This document shows, piece by piece, positions 1-5,751 of a DNA stretch of 11,012 nucleotides. A program made the translations under genes and the position numbers. Source of the stretch: Chloroflexota bacterium (GTDB taxonomy: Bacteria > Chloroflexota > Dehalococcoidia > Lucifugimonadales > UBA3495). Within the stretch, counting starts at the first letter, position 1. The number at the start of each line of letters is the position of its first letter. The notes under the pieces are model-generated. The model saw only the letters and a list, made by a program, of their open reading frames with translations. It was not told the DNA's origin and made no database searches. The stretch is taken from assembly GCA_022561675.1 (NCBI GenBank), contig JADFQT010000057.1:1-11012 (forward strand), written 5' to 3'.

Positions 1-1252
1 CCCCGAAGTGGAAATTAGGGGCGGCGTAGTCCTTGGGACCGTAGTCGCCCCGGTTCAGCAGCAAGGTTTTGGTGGAAGGCGCCAGGTCGGCCGAGCCACC
101 CATCAAGGAGTGGACCCTCTCGACAATCGCGTTCATTACCCGACCGGAAGCATCCCGGGTGGACACCGGATTGGCTCCAGGCTGGTAGAGCTCCGACAGG
201 CCCCGGTCCCAGCCTTCGGGCAGGTCCCCACTCCAGGCTTCCTCCAATCGGCTGGCCTCCTCCGGAAAGGCCCGCCGGTAGGCTTCCATCCGAGCCTGCC
301 ATTCCTGCTGCAGAGACGGGCCCCGATCCAGGGCTTTTCTTAAATGCGCTAATGCCTCATCGGGCAGGGTAAACGGCTCAGGGTAATCCCAACCCAAGGT
401 CTTCTTGGCCAGGGCAGCCTCTTCCGCACCCAGCGGTTCGCCGTGGACGCCGCCAGTGCCCGCCTTGTTGGGACTCCCAAAGCCGATAACCGTGCCGCAG
501 ATAATCAAGCTGGGGCGGGTATCATCCGCCTGAGCGCTGCGCAGGGCGGCATCCACTGCCGCCGGGTCCATTCCGTCGATGGGCCCGATTACTTGCCATC
601 CATAGGCCTCGAAACGCTGACCCACGTTCTCAGTGAATGTAATGTCTGTGCCGCCCTCGATGGATATGTCATTGTCGTCGTAGAGGTAGATTAGCTTGCC
701 TAACCGGAGGGTGCCGGCCAGAGAAGCAGCCTCCGAGGCCACGCCTTCCATCAGATCACCGTCCGAAACGATGGCGTAGGTCCGGTGGTCGATAATCTCA
801 TGCCCCGGCCGGTTGTAGGTGGCGGCCAGCGAACGCTCGGCAATGGCCATACCCACGCCGTTGGCGAAGCCCTGCCCCAGCGGACCGGTGGTCAGCTCCA
901 CGCCGGGCGTCAGCCGGTACTCCGGATGGCCGGGGGTTTTGCTGCCCCACTGGCGAAAGTTTTTCAGCTCATCCAGGGGCAGGTCGTAGCCAACCAGGTG
1001 GAGCAGGCTGTATAGCAGGGCGGAAGCATGACCATTGGACAGGATGAACCGGTCCCGGTCGGGCCAGGAGGGATCCTTGGGGTTATGCTTGAGGAACCTG
1101 TCCCAAAGCACGAATCCCAGGGGAGCCAGCCCCATGGGAGCGCCGGGGTGGCCGGAGCGGGCCCGCTCCACCGTGTCCACCGATAAGAATCTGATGGTGT
1201 TGATACAAAGCCGGTCCAGGTCTTCCCCGATTATTGTTCGCTCCTGGGTCAT
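1..1252 (-). CDS. tkt: Transketolase, N-terminal two thirds (partial, runs off left edge)
   Basis: Thiamine-diphosphate enzyme of the non-oxidative pentose phosphate/Calvin pathways that moves two-carbon ketol units between sugar phosphates in the cytoplasm. The minus-strand frame is open from 1252 to the window edge (417 codons of a usual ~660). Visible family motifs, in order: SGHPGAPMG (His35), LSNGHAS (His75), TPGHPEY, TTGPLGQG, the ThDP/metal motif SDGDLMEG followed by DDNDISIEG, and GGSADLAPS at the start of the pyrimidine-binding domain. The ATG at 1252 has an AGGAG six bases upstream. No frameshift or internal stop is seen. The C-terminal domain lies outside the window. It is divergent from the DUF3179 gene. 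The identification is firm from sequence motifs. Confidence 0.96.
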   Translation of the reverse strand, partial: MTQERTIIGEDLDRLCINTIRFLSVDTVERARSGHPGAPMGLAPLGFVLWDRFLKHNPKDPSWPDRDRFILSNGHASALLYSLLHLVGYDLPLDELKNFRQWGSKTPGHPEYRLTPGVELTTGPLGQGFANGVGMAIAERSLAATYNRPGHEIIDHRTYAIVSDGDLMEGVASEAASLAGTLRLGKLIYLYDDNDISIEGGTDITFTENVGQRFEAYGWQVIGPIDGMDPAAVDAALRSAQADDTRPSLIICGTVIGFGSPNKAGTGGVHGEPLGAEEAALAKKTLGWDYPEPFTLPDEALAHLRKALDRGPSLQQEWQARMEAYRRAFPEEASRLEEAWSGDLPEGWDRGLSELYQPGANPVSTRDASGRVMNAIVERVHSLMGGSADLAPSTKTLLLNRGDYGPKDYAAPNFHFG

Positions 1253-1265
1253 TGTCCGCTCCTGG
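1230..1265 (-). repeat. 18-bp tandem duplication containing the transketolase RBS and start
   Basis: Two adjacent 18-bp copies (1230-1247 and 1248-1265) match at 15 of 18 positions. On the minus strand, the upstream copy carries AGGAG and the ATG start. The downstream copy carries a second AGGAG, but the triplet matching ATG reads ATA, and this copy forms part of the coding sequence (Gln-Glu-Arg-Thr region). Seen directly; any effect on translation is inference. Confidence 0.8.
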
Positions 1266-1301
1266 TTTGGGATAAGGGCTGCTGGTTTGGTATAGGGCTG
1301 C
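1263..1301. repeat. Imperfect 20/19-bp tandem repeat in the tkt leader
   Basis: Two adjacent units, 1263-1282 and 1283-1301, both start TGGTTTGG and end AGGGCTGC and differ by one base of length. They lie immediately upstream of the transketolase ribosome-binding site and touch the 18-bp duplication. They may be replication-slippage products or part of the tkt promoter region. No clear -10/-35 pair was found. Confidence 0.7.
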
Positions 1302-1405
1302 TATTTTTGTCGAAGTCCGCCGCTACCGGCCCAAAGCTGTCTAGGCGGATGCATCTGCCTGGCTTTCGGCACATCAGATTATACACGGGATGCCAAATTA
1401 TCCAT

Positions 1406-1453
1406 GGCGAGACGAGGGGCGAGACGAGGGGCCAGAAGACGGGCGAGAATGCG
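1406..1453. repeat. Four imperfect 12-bp tandem repeats upstream of the DUF3179 gene
   Basis: Units at 1406-1417, 1418-1429, 1430-1441 and 1442-1453. The first two are identical (GGCGAGACGAGG); the third and fourth diverge but keep GGC(C/G)AGA. The array ends one base before the AAGGA ribosome-binding site of the plus-strand gene, so it would lie in its promoter or 5' leader. It is purine-rich on the plus strand. No function can be assigned. Confidence 0.75.
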
Positions 1454-1467
1454 AAGGATAAAGCTAT

Positions 1468-2586
1468 ATGTCGGGTAAAAACGGATACATTATAGCCATT
1501 GGGTTGGGCGCGCTAGTGGTAGCGGCGTTATTCCTGCCTCAGATACGGCAATTATGGCTTAACCTGAGGGCCGAAGCGGTGGAGGTCCCACTGACTGCGG
1601 GTAATGGAACCGCCCGGCCGGGGGAGACGTTGAATCTGGAAATAATAACCATATTGGGGAAGGACGGCATTCCAGCCATCTTGGACCCCCAGTTTGTCTC
1701 CGGCGCGGAAGCAGCGGAGCAGATGGTCGATTCGGAGCGGGTGCTGGGAGTCTCCATCAACGGGGATCACCGGGCTTACCCGCTGAACCAACTGAGCCGC
1801 CATGAAATAGTCAACGACGAGGTGGGTGGCGTGCCGGTTGCGGTGACCTGGTGACCCCTCTGCTTCACGGGCATTGTATATGCCCGAGAGCTGGAGGGTC
1901 GGACCCACACATTTGGGGTTTCCGGTAAGCTGATAATGAACGCCCTGGTGATGTACGACCATCAAACCGACACCCTATGGAGCCAGTTCCTCAGCCGGGG
2001 GGTCAAAGGCCCGCTGGCCGGCCAGCAACTGGAAATTGTTCCTTCGATCCAAACCACCTGGGCCCAGTGGCAGGGGCTGCATCCGGAAACGCTGGTGCTG
2101 GATAAAAAGGGTGGCTACCGGCGTGACACCTACGAGGGCTACTATCGGGGAAGATCCGCCGGAATCCTGGGCGAAGCCAATAAGGACGGCCGCCTGCCGG
2201 TCAAGGAGCTGGTGGTAGGCATAGACCTGGAGGGCTCAGCCAAGGCGTATCCCTTCCATGTCATGGCAGCGGAGCGGGTGATTAACGACACCTTCCGGGG
2301 AGAGGCCGTGGTGGTAACCTTCGAGCCCGTTTCGGAGACCGGCGCGGTCTTCAGGAGCCAGGTTGATGGCCGGTCATTGACCTTTCACACCTTGCCCGAT
2401 GCCGGCGACGGGATAATGCTGATGCAGGACCAGCAGACCAGCAGCACCTGGCAGGCGGTTACCGGCCGAGCGATAGACGGCCCGCTGGCCGGAGCGGCGC
2501 TTCAGCGGTTGCCTTCCAATTACTCCTTCTGGTTCGCCTGGAGCGATTTCCATCCGGACACGGAATTATTCGAGGCCAGGCCATAA
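1468..2586 (+). CDS. DUF3179-family membrane-anchored protein, probable selenoprotein (in-frame TGA at 1852-1854 read as Sec129)
   Basis: The reading frame runs from ATG 1468 (AAGGA nine bases upstream) to TAA 2584-2586, giving 372 residues if the single in-frame TGA is translated. Residues 7-23 form one hydrophobic membrane anchor, so the rest is probably extracytoplasmic. Just before the TGA the protein reads PVAVTW and just after it PLCFTG. DUF3179 proteins, from memory, have Cys-Pro-Leu-Cys here, so the TGA replaces the first Cys and would give Sec129-Pro-Leu-Cys132. The 243 sense codons after the TGA are intact family sequence. A hairpin fitting a bacterial SECIS follows the TGA. Residues ~91-217 and ~248-368 are an internal duplication; the second copy has Glu286 and Ser289 in place of Sec and Cys. 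The biochemical function of the family is unknown to me, and a thiol/selenol redox role is inference. The alternative is a nonsense mutation or a base error. Confidence 0.8.
1852..1900 (+). promoter_or_regulatory. Candidate bacterial SECIS element at the in-frame TGA
   Basis: The mRNA starting at the TGA can fold into one long hairpin. Lower stem: 1853-1860 with 1894-1900, one bulged C. Middle stem: GCUU 1862-1865 with GAGC 1888-1891. Upper stem: seven perfect pairs, CGGGCAU 1868-1874 with AUGCCCG 1880-1886. The apical loop is UGUAU (1875-1879), so a G is the second loop base, followed by U. The loop begins 20 nt after the TGA. Known bacterial SECIS elements sit directly 3' of the UGA, with a G(U) near the start of a small apical loop roughly 16-37 nt away. 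That comparison is from memory; pairing was done by eye. Confidence 0.65.
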
Positions 2587-2617
2587 GGCGGGTCCCCGGC
2601 TATTGGCCGCCCTTTTT
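2587..2617 (+). terminator. Possible weak terminator between convergent genes
   Basis: GGCGG (2587-2591) can pair with CCGCC (2607-2611) around a 15-nt loop, followed by C and five Ts (2613-2617). It starts directly after the DUF3179 stop codon and overlaps the 3' end of the convergent dehydrogenase gene. The stem is short and the loop long, so this is tentative. Confidence 0.3.
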
Positions 2618-3499
2618 CACTTCCACGTGGGCCAGCTTCTCCAGGAAGTGCAGGATGGCTGAATGATCCGCATCCTGGTCTCCGTCGTTGACCAGCGAGC
2701 CCAGCATTTGCTGCACCAAGGCGGTCACCGGCAGCGGGACGTTCAACTCCTCGGCGGTTTGCAGCACGTTGCGCAGGTCCTTCCGGTGTAACCTGATGCG
2801 GAAACCGGCCCGGAAGTTTCGCTCCAGCATCATAGGACCCTTGGCCTCCATGACGGCGCTGCCGGCCAGCCCACCTCGAATGGCGTTGATAACCCGCTCC
2901 GGGTCCACGCCGCCCTTCTGCGCCAGAACCAGGGCTTCACTGAGGGCTTCGATGTTGGCGGCTACAATGATCTGATTGGCCAGCTTGGTGATGTTGCCGG
3001 CGCCAACGTCACCGGTCAGCACCACATTTGAGCCCATGATCTTCAGCAGGTCACTGCACTGATCGAAAACTTCCTGCTTGCCACCAACCATAATGGCCAG
3101 GGCGGCATTGATCGCGCCGGGCTCACCTCCGCTCACCGGAGCATCCAGAAACTCCACCGACTTTTTGGAGCATTCCGCAGCTATCTTCTGGGACATGGAG
3201 GGCGCAATGGAGCTCATGTCAATGATTATGGCTCCGGGACGGGCCCCTTCCAACACGCCGCCGGGACCCAGGATAGCCCTTTCCGAGTCCGCTGAATCGG
3301 GCAGCATGGTGATGACCTTGCCGGTAGCCGCCGCCACCTCCTGGGATGAGGAGGCAGCTTTGGCCCCTGCGATGGCCAGCTCTTCTACGGCCTCGCCGAC
3401 GATGTCGTAGACGGTTAATTCATATCCGGCTTTAACGAGGTTACGGGCCATGGGCTTGCCCATTATGCCCAGCCCGATAAATCCTATCTGCTCTGCCAT
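2600..3499 (-). CDS. Beta-hydroxyacid dehydrogenase (3-hydroxyisobutyrate dehydrogenase / tartronate semialdehyde reductase family)
   Basis: NAD(P)-dependent cytoplasmic oxidoreductase that interconverts a beta-hydroxy acid and its semialdehyde. At 299 residues it has the family's usual length. Visible motifs: N-terminal Rossmann motif GLGIMG (residues 9-14), substrate-binding DAPVSGG (119-125), the catalytic-lysine segment GAGNITKLANQ (Lys172), and the C-terminal HRKDL (Lys240). The closest family pattern I recall is 2-hydroxy-3-oxopropionate reductase (GarR-like), but motifs alone do not separate this from 3-hydroxyisobutyrate dehydrogenase (MmsB-like), so no symbol is given. The ATG at 3499 has GAGGAG eight bases upstream. 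A candidate promoter and three 15-bp repeats lie just upstream. The gene converges on the DUF3179 gene with 13 bp between stop codons. No glyoxylate or valine pathway genes are adjacent to indicate the substrate. Confidence 0.92.
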   Translation of the reverse strand: MAEQIGFIGLGIMGKPMARNLVKAGYELTVYDIVGEAVEELAIAGAKAASSSQEVAAATGKVITMLPDSADSERAILGPGGVLEGARPGAIIIDMSSIAPSMSQKIAAECSKKSVEFLDAPVSGGEPGAINAALAIMVGGKQEVFDQCSDLLKIMGSNVVLTGDVGAGNITKLANQIIVAANIEALSEALVLAQKGGVDPERVINAIRGGLAGSAVMEAKGPMMLERNFRAGFRIRLHRKDLRNVLQTAEELNVPLPVTALVQQMLGSLVNDGDQDADHSAILHFLEKLAHVEVKKGGQ

Positions 3500-3560
3500 T
3501 ATCCGATCTCCTCAACCTGGCCGGTATTTCTATTTTTGAGCCCCGTCACTGTATCACAGG

Positions 3561-3589
3561 ATAATTGTAGTCACCACAATCGTAGTCAA
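3561..3589 (-). promoter_or_regulatory. Candidate promoter of the beta-hydroxyacid dehydrogenase gene
   Basis: On the minus strand, TTGACT (3589-3584; five of six to the -35 consensus) is followed after exactly 17 bp by AATTAT (3566-3561; four of six to the -10 consensus). It would place the transcript start about 55 bases before the ATG at 3499. The spacer and -35 lie inside the 15-bp triple repeat. Read by eye; no expression evidence. Confidence 0.4.
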
Positions 3590-3612
3590 CACGATGTTAG
3601 TCACCACGGTGG
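3568..3612. repeat. Three 15-bp tandem repeats overlapping a promoter
   Basis: Units start at 3568, 3583 and 3598, an exact 15-bp period. Each begins TAGTCACCAC (the middle one has TAGTCAACAC) and then varies. The array covers the -35 and spacer of the candidate dehydrogenase promoter, a layout expected of operator-type sites. Slippage-generated repeats without function are equally possible. Confidence 0.75.
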
Positions 3613-3647
3613 GAGCAGCTAGCCGGGGCCTCTTAATTATCTTCACT

Positions 3648-3722
3648 GTCATTGCGAGCGGAGCGAAGCAATCTCTCCTTCCCCTCAAGAGATTGCTTCG
3701 GGCCTGCGGCCCTCGCAATGAC
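3648..3722. repeat. Long hairpin repeat (MITE/REP-like), GTCATTGCGAG termini
   Basis: A 75-bp inverted repeat. The outer arms are an 11-bp perfect match (GTCATTGCGAG at 3648-3658 against CTCGCAATGAC at 3712-3722). The inner arms are a 12-bp perfect match (CGAAGCAATCTC at 3664-3675 against GAGATTGCTTCG at 3689-3700), with a 13-nt loop. The right arm holds an extra small GGCC/GGCC hairpin. I recall this kind of sequence as a dispersed intergenic hairpin in several bacterial and metagenomic genomes. No transposase is present. It lies downstream of hpt and could also slow transcription leaving that gene. Confidence 0.8.
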
Positions 3723-3756
3723 AATTACTGACCCTGGGCAACTAGTCGGGATAGCC

Positions 3757-3788
3757 GCCGGGTTCCTGGTTCAGCCCGGTTCCTGATT
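3757..3788. repeat. 15-bp direct repeat, 17-bp period, across the hpt stop codon
   Basis: Units 3757-3771 and 3774-3788 match at 13 of 15 positions (GCC(G/C)GGTTCCTG(G/A)TT). The second unit encodes the last residues of hpt, and the stop codon (3773-3771) lies between and overlaps the units. It looks like a small duplication at the gene's 3' end. Confidence 0.65.
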
Positions 3789-4322
3789 AAGTATGTAGAT
3801 TCCGGGGAGTTGCCGGTAACGCTGATCCAGATCGAGTCCATAACCCACCAGGAACCGGTCAGGGACGGTGAATCCAACGTAGTCGATTAGGGTGGGAACT
3901 CGCCGCCGTTCCGGCTTATCCAGCAGTACACAAAGCTTGATTGAAGCCGGTTTCTTTTCCCGCAGATATCTTAGCGTCGCAGCGGTGGTCAACCCCGTGT
4001 CCACAATGTCCTCAACTACCACCAGGTGCCGGTTCTCGACGGCGTCGTCGGGTAACCCGACCACTATTTTGGGGAAGCCGGAGCTTGTCTTATTTCCGCC
4101 GTAGCTGGAGAGTCGGAGGAATTCCACGCTAAGAACGGAGACCTGCATCCGCCTTACCAGGTCCGCCAGGAAGATGAACCCGCCCTTGAGCACTCCCACA
4201 AATACGGGCGTGTGGGCGGCGTAATCTCGGTCCAACTCCCCTGCCAGGCGGCGGACGGCGTTGTCGATGGTTTCCGCATCCAGGTAGGGGGTCAGTTTCC
4301 CCGGACCAACCTCAGGCTGGAT
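3771..4322 (-). CDS. hpt: Hypoxanthine phosphoribosyltransferase
   Basis: Purine salvage enzyme that joins hypoxanthine or guanine to PRPP to make IMP or GMP. Recognised from VFVGVLKGGFIFLADL near the N-terminus, VEFLRLSSYGG, the PRPP-binding signature VVVEDIVDTGLTT (acidic pair Glu104-Asp105 in the 183-residue numbering), VLLDKPERR, and the base-binding stretch DYVGFTVPDRFLVGYGLD. The first standard in-frame start is TTG 4235, which gives only 154 residues. It would drop an upstream in-frame segment (YLDAETIDNAVRRLAGEL) that looks like the normal N-terminus of this family, and a GGGGAG abuts that TTG with no spacing. No ATG, GTG or TTG lies between 4235 and the upstream stop. I therefore start at ATC 4322, which has GGAGG six bases upstream and yields 183 residues; CTG 4295 is an alternative. 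Function is firm, start uncertain. Confidence 0.9.
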   Translation of the reverse strand: MQPEVGPGKLTPYLDAETIDNAVRRLAGELDRDYAAHTPVFVGVLKGGFIFLADLVRRMQVSVLSVEFLRLSSYGGNKTSSGFPKIVVGLPDDAVENRHLVVVEDIVDTGLTTAATLRYLREKKPASIKLCVLLDKPERRRVPTLIDYVGFTVPDRFLVGYGLDLDQRYRQLPGIYILNQEPG

Positions 4323-4333
4323 GGCGTCCCTCC
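4320..4333 (-). promoter_or_regulatory. Shine-Dalgarno and possible ATC start of hpt
   Basis: On the minus strand, GGAGG (4333-4329) is followed by six bases and then ATC (4322-4320). This is the ideal site for initiation, but the codon is not a standard start. It is the only well-placed site that keeps the conserved N-terminus. Rare AUU/AUC starts are known in bacteria (infC of E. coli uses AUU). A base error turning ATG into ATC would look the same. Confidence 0.5.
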
Positions 4334-4371
4334 CCGCGGGATAGATTCAACCGGAGGCTCGTTTCTGGGCA

Positions 4372-4416
4372 GATCGTAGCCGGTCTGATCGTATCCCGGC
4401 TGATTGTATCACGGAG
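4372..4416. repeat. Three 15-bp tandem repeats upstream of hpt
   Basis: Units at 4372-4386, 4387-4401 and 4402-4416 with exact 15-bp period. All begin GAT(C/T)GTA and contain CGG or CCGG later. The array sits 50-94 bp upstream of the proposed hpt start, similar to the position of the other 15-bp array before the dehydrogenase gene. On the minus strand each unit carries TAC(A/G)AT, a -10-like hexamer, but no matching -35 was found. Confidence 0.75.
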
Positions 4417-4530
4417 CAGAGCCAGAACCATCGGACGGTAGCTGACCGCGCTGTTTATCCCCGGCCAGTAACCCACATTCCATACTCAAAAGGGGGCACG
4501 GGAGTCCTTGAATCAATTTCGAAAGTGGCG

Positions 4531-4560
4531 TTGTGTTAAGCCTCCAGGGAGGGTTATCAT
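4531..4560 (+). promoter_or_regulatory. Candidate promoter of the epimerase gene
   Basis: TTGTGT (4531-4536) and TATCAT (4555-4560, five of six to the -10 consensus) are separated by 18 bp. A start near 4567 would leave a leader of about 23 bases before the ATG at 4590 and would exclude the longer GTG 4533 reading. The -35 is weak. Confidence 0.35.
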
Positions 4561-4589
4561 ACGCTCTGAACCTATTTGCCGAGGTGGGT

Positions 4590-5534
4590 ATGGCCGAGGC
4601 CAAAAAAGTAATAGTAACGGGAGGAGCCGGATTCATTGGCTCCCATTTAGTCGACCGACTGCTGGCAGAAGGCCATCAGGTCGTAGTGATGGATAACCTG
4701 AGCACCGGCAAGCTGCGGAACCTCAATCCTTCCGCCACATTTCATCACAGCGACATTACCCACCAATTGGTGAATGACGTTTTTCATCGAGAGCAGCCGG
4801 ACATCGTCTTTCATATGGCTGCCCAGGTGAGCGTTACCGAGTCTACCAAAGACCCGATCAACGACGCTGCGATTAACGTCACCGGCACCCTCCGGCTCCT
4901 AGAGGCTTCCCGCCGCTTCGGGCTGGAAAAGTTCATCTACTCCTCCACCGGCGGCGCTTTATACGGCGACCCGGAAGTTAACCCTTGCGCTGAAACCACG
5001 CCAATTCGCCCCATGTCCCCCTACGGGTTATCCAAGCATTTGGGCGAGCAATACGTCGAACTGTACCATCGCCTCTACCATTTGAACTATTCCATTCTCC
5101 GCTACGGAAACGTCTACGGACCTCGGCAGGACCCTCACGGTGAAGCGGGGGTCATTGCCATCTTCACCCAGGCCATGCTGGAGGGCCGGCAGCCGCAAAT
5201 TTTTGGCGGCGGTGAGCAGCAGCGGGACTTTGTCTTCGTCGCAGATGTGGTACAGGCCAACATCCGCGCCATGCAGCATGGAGACGGCGAAGCCATCAAC
5301 ATCGGGACGGGAGAGACCACCAGCGTCAACTGCATCTATGAGGCATTGCAGAGCATCATACAGTACAGGTGGGATGCGGAACGCCGTCCCCAGCGGCCTG
5401 GGGAGATCTACCGAATCAGCCTGGAATGCAGCAAGGCGGCCCGGATATTGGGATGGTCGCCTCAGATTAGCCTGGAAGAGGGTTTGCAACAGACTGTAGA
5501 GTCCTTCCGCAAAGGGGTCCGGGCAACAGCCTAA
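4590..5534 (+). CDS. NAD-dependent epimerase/dehydratase, UDP-glucose 4-epimerase type
   Basis: Extended short-chain dehydrogenase acting on nucleotide sugars, probably 4-epimerisation of a UDP-hexose for envelope polysaccharide or galactose metabolism; 314 residues. Seen: NAD-binding TGGAGFIG (residues 10-17), MDNLSTG with Asp35 to hold the adenosine ribose, HMAAQVSV, YSSTGG (Ser119/Thr120), the catalytic YGLSK (Tyr145, Lys149), and RYGNVYGPRQDP, a stretch typical of GalE-like proteins. The frame is open back to GTG 4533, but ATG 4590 is preferred: GAGG lies five bases upstream, the Rossmann motif then starts at the usual distance, and a likely -10 lies at 4555-4560. It is divergent from hpt and followed by a weak terminator. 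No glycosyltransferase neighbours are present to show the sugar substrate, so no gene symbol is given. Confidence 0.93.
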   Translation: MAEAKKVIVTGGAGFIGSHLVDRLLAEGHQVVVMDNLSTGKLRNLNPSATFHHSDITHQLVNDVFHREQPDIVFHMAAQVSVTESTKDPINDAAINVTGTLRLLEASRRFGLEKFIYSSTGGALYGDPEVNPCAETTPIRPMSPYGLSKHLGEQYVELYHRLYHLNYSILRYGNVYGPRQDPHGEAGVIAIFTQAMLEGRQPQIFGGGEQQRDFVFVADVVQANIRAMQHGDGEAINIGTGETTSVNCIYEALQSIIQYRWDAERRPQRPGEIYRISLECSKAARILGWSPQISLEEGLQQTVESFRKGVRATA

Positions 5535-5601
5535 CCGACGACGCATAAGCTCAGTAAGGGCTTAACCTGTGGCGGACGGAATTCTGCCGGGTATGTTAAA
5601 T

Positions 5602-5619
5602 CCCCGGGTTGGGGTTTTT
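5602..5619 (+). terminator. Possible terminator after the epimerase gene
   Basis: CCCC (5602-5605), a GGGTT loop of six bases including the preceding G, and GGGG (5611-5614) form a short GC stem followed by TTTTT (5615-5619). The flanking AAA/TTT could extend it across one mismatch. It lies about 70 bp after the epimerase stop codon. The stem is short, so confidence is modest. Confidence 0.4.
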
Positions 5620-5645
5620 AGTCCTGCCTCATCATCGGTATTTCC

Positions 5646-5674
5646 TAGCCAGACGCTTATTTTTAAGCTATCAT
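5646..5674 (+). promoter_or_regulatory. Candidate trxB promoter
   Basis: TATCAT (5669-5674, five of six to the -10 consensus) is preceded at 17 bp by TAGCCA (5646-5651, a poor -35). A small AT-rich hairpin (GCTTA 5655-5659 with TAAGC 5664-5668) fills the spacer. The leader to the ATG at 5752 would be about 70 bases. Confidence 0.3.
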
Positions 5675-5751
5675 CATTTGCCGAAACCATCAGAAGTTTA
5701 AAGCCGCAATAAGTGCGGCGTACTTTTAGCCCACGGGAGGGAATGCCTTAC

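Noticed and set aside
1468..1854. Stand-alone 128-residue protein ending at the TGA, with a separate gene at 1936-2586
   Set aside because: Both pieces are in the same frame and together form one DUF3179 protein. The break is one TGA at a conserved Cys, and the second piece lacks a ribosome-binding site and would miss half of its first domain.
1552..1965. Minus-strand 137-codon frame opposite the DUF3179 gene
   Set aside because: It is a shadow of the real plus-strand gene. It shows no family motifs, and its composition follows the opposite strand's codons.
3568..4416. 15-bp arrays as a CRISPR
   Set aside because: Units are directly adjacent with no unique spacers, only three copies each, far shorter than CRISPR repeats, and no cas genes are present.
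5028..5546. Minus-strand 172-codon frame opposite the epimerase
   Set aside because: Fully covered by an unmistakable epimerase gene on the other strand, with no recognisable protein features.
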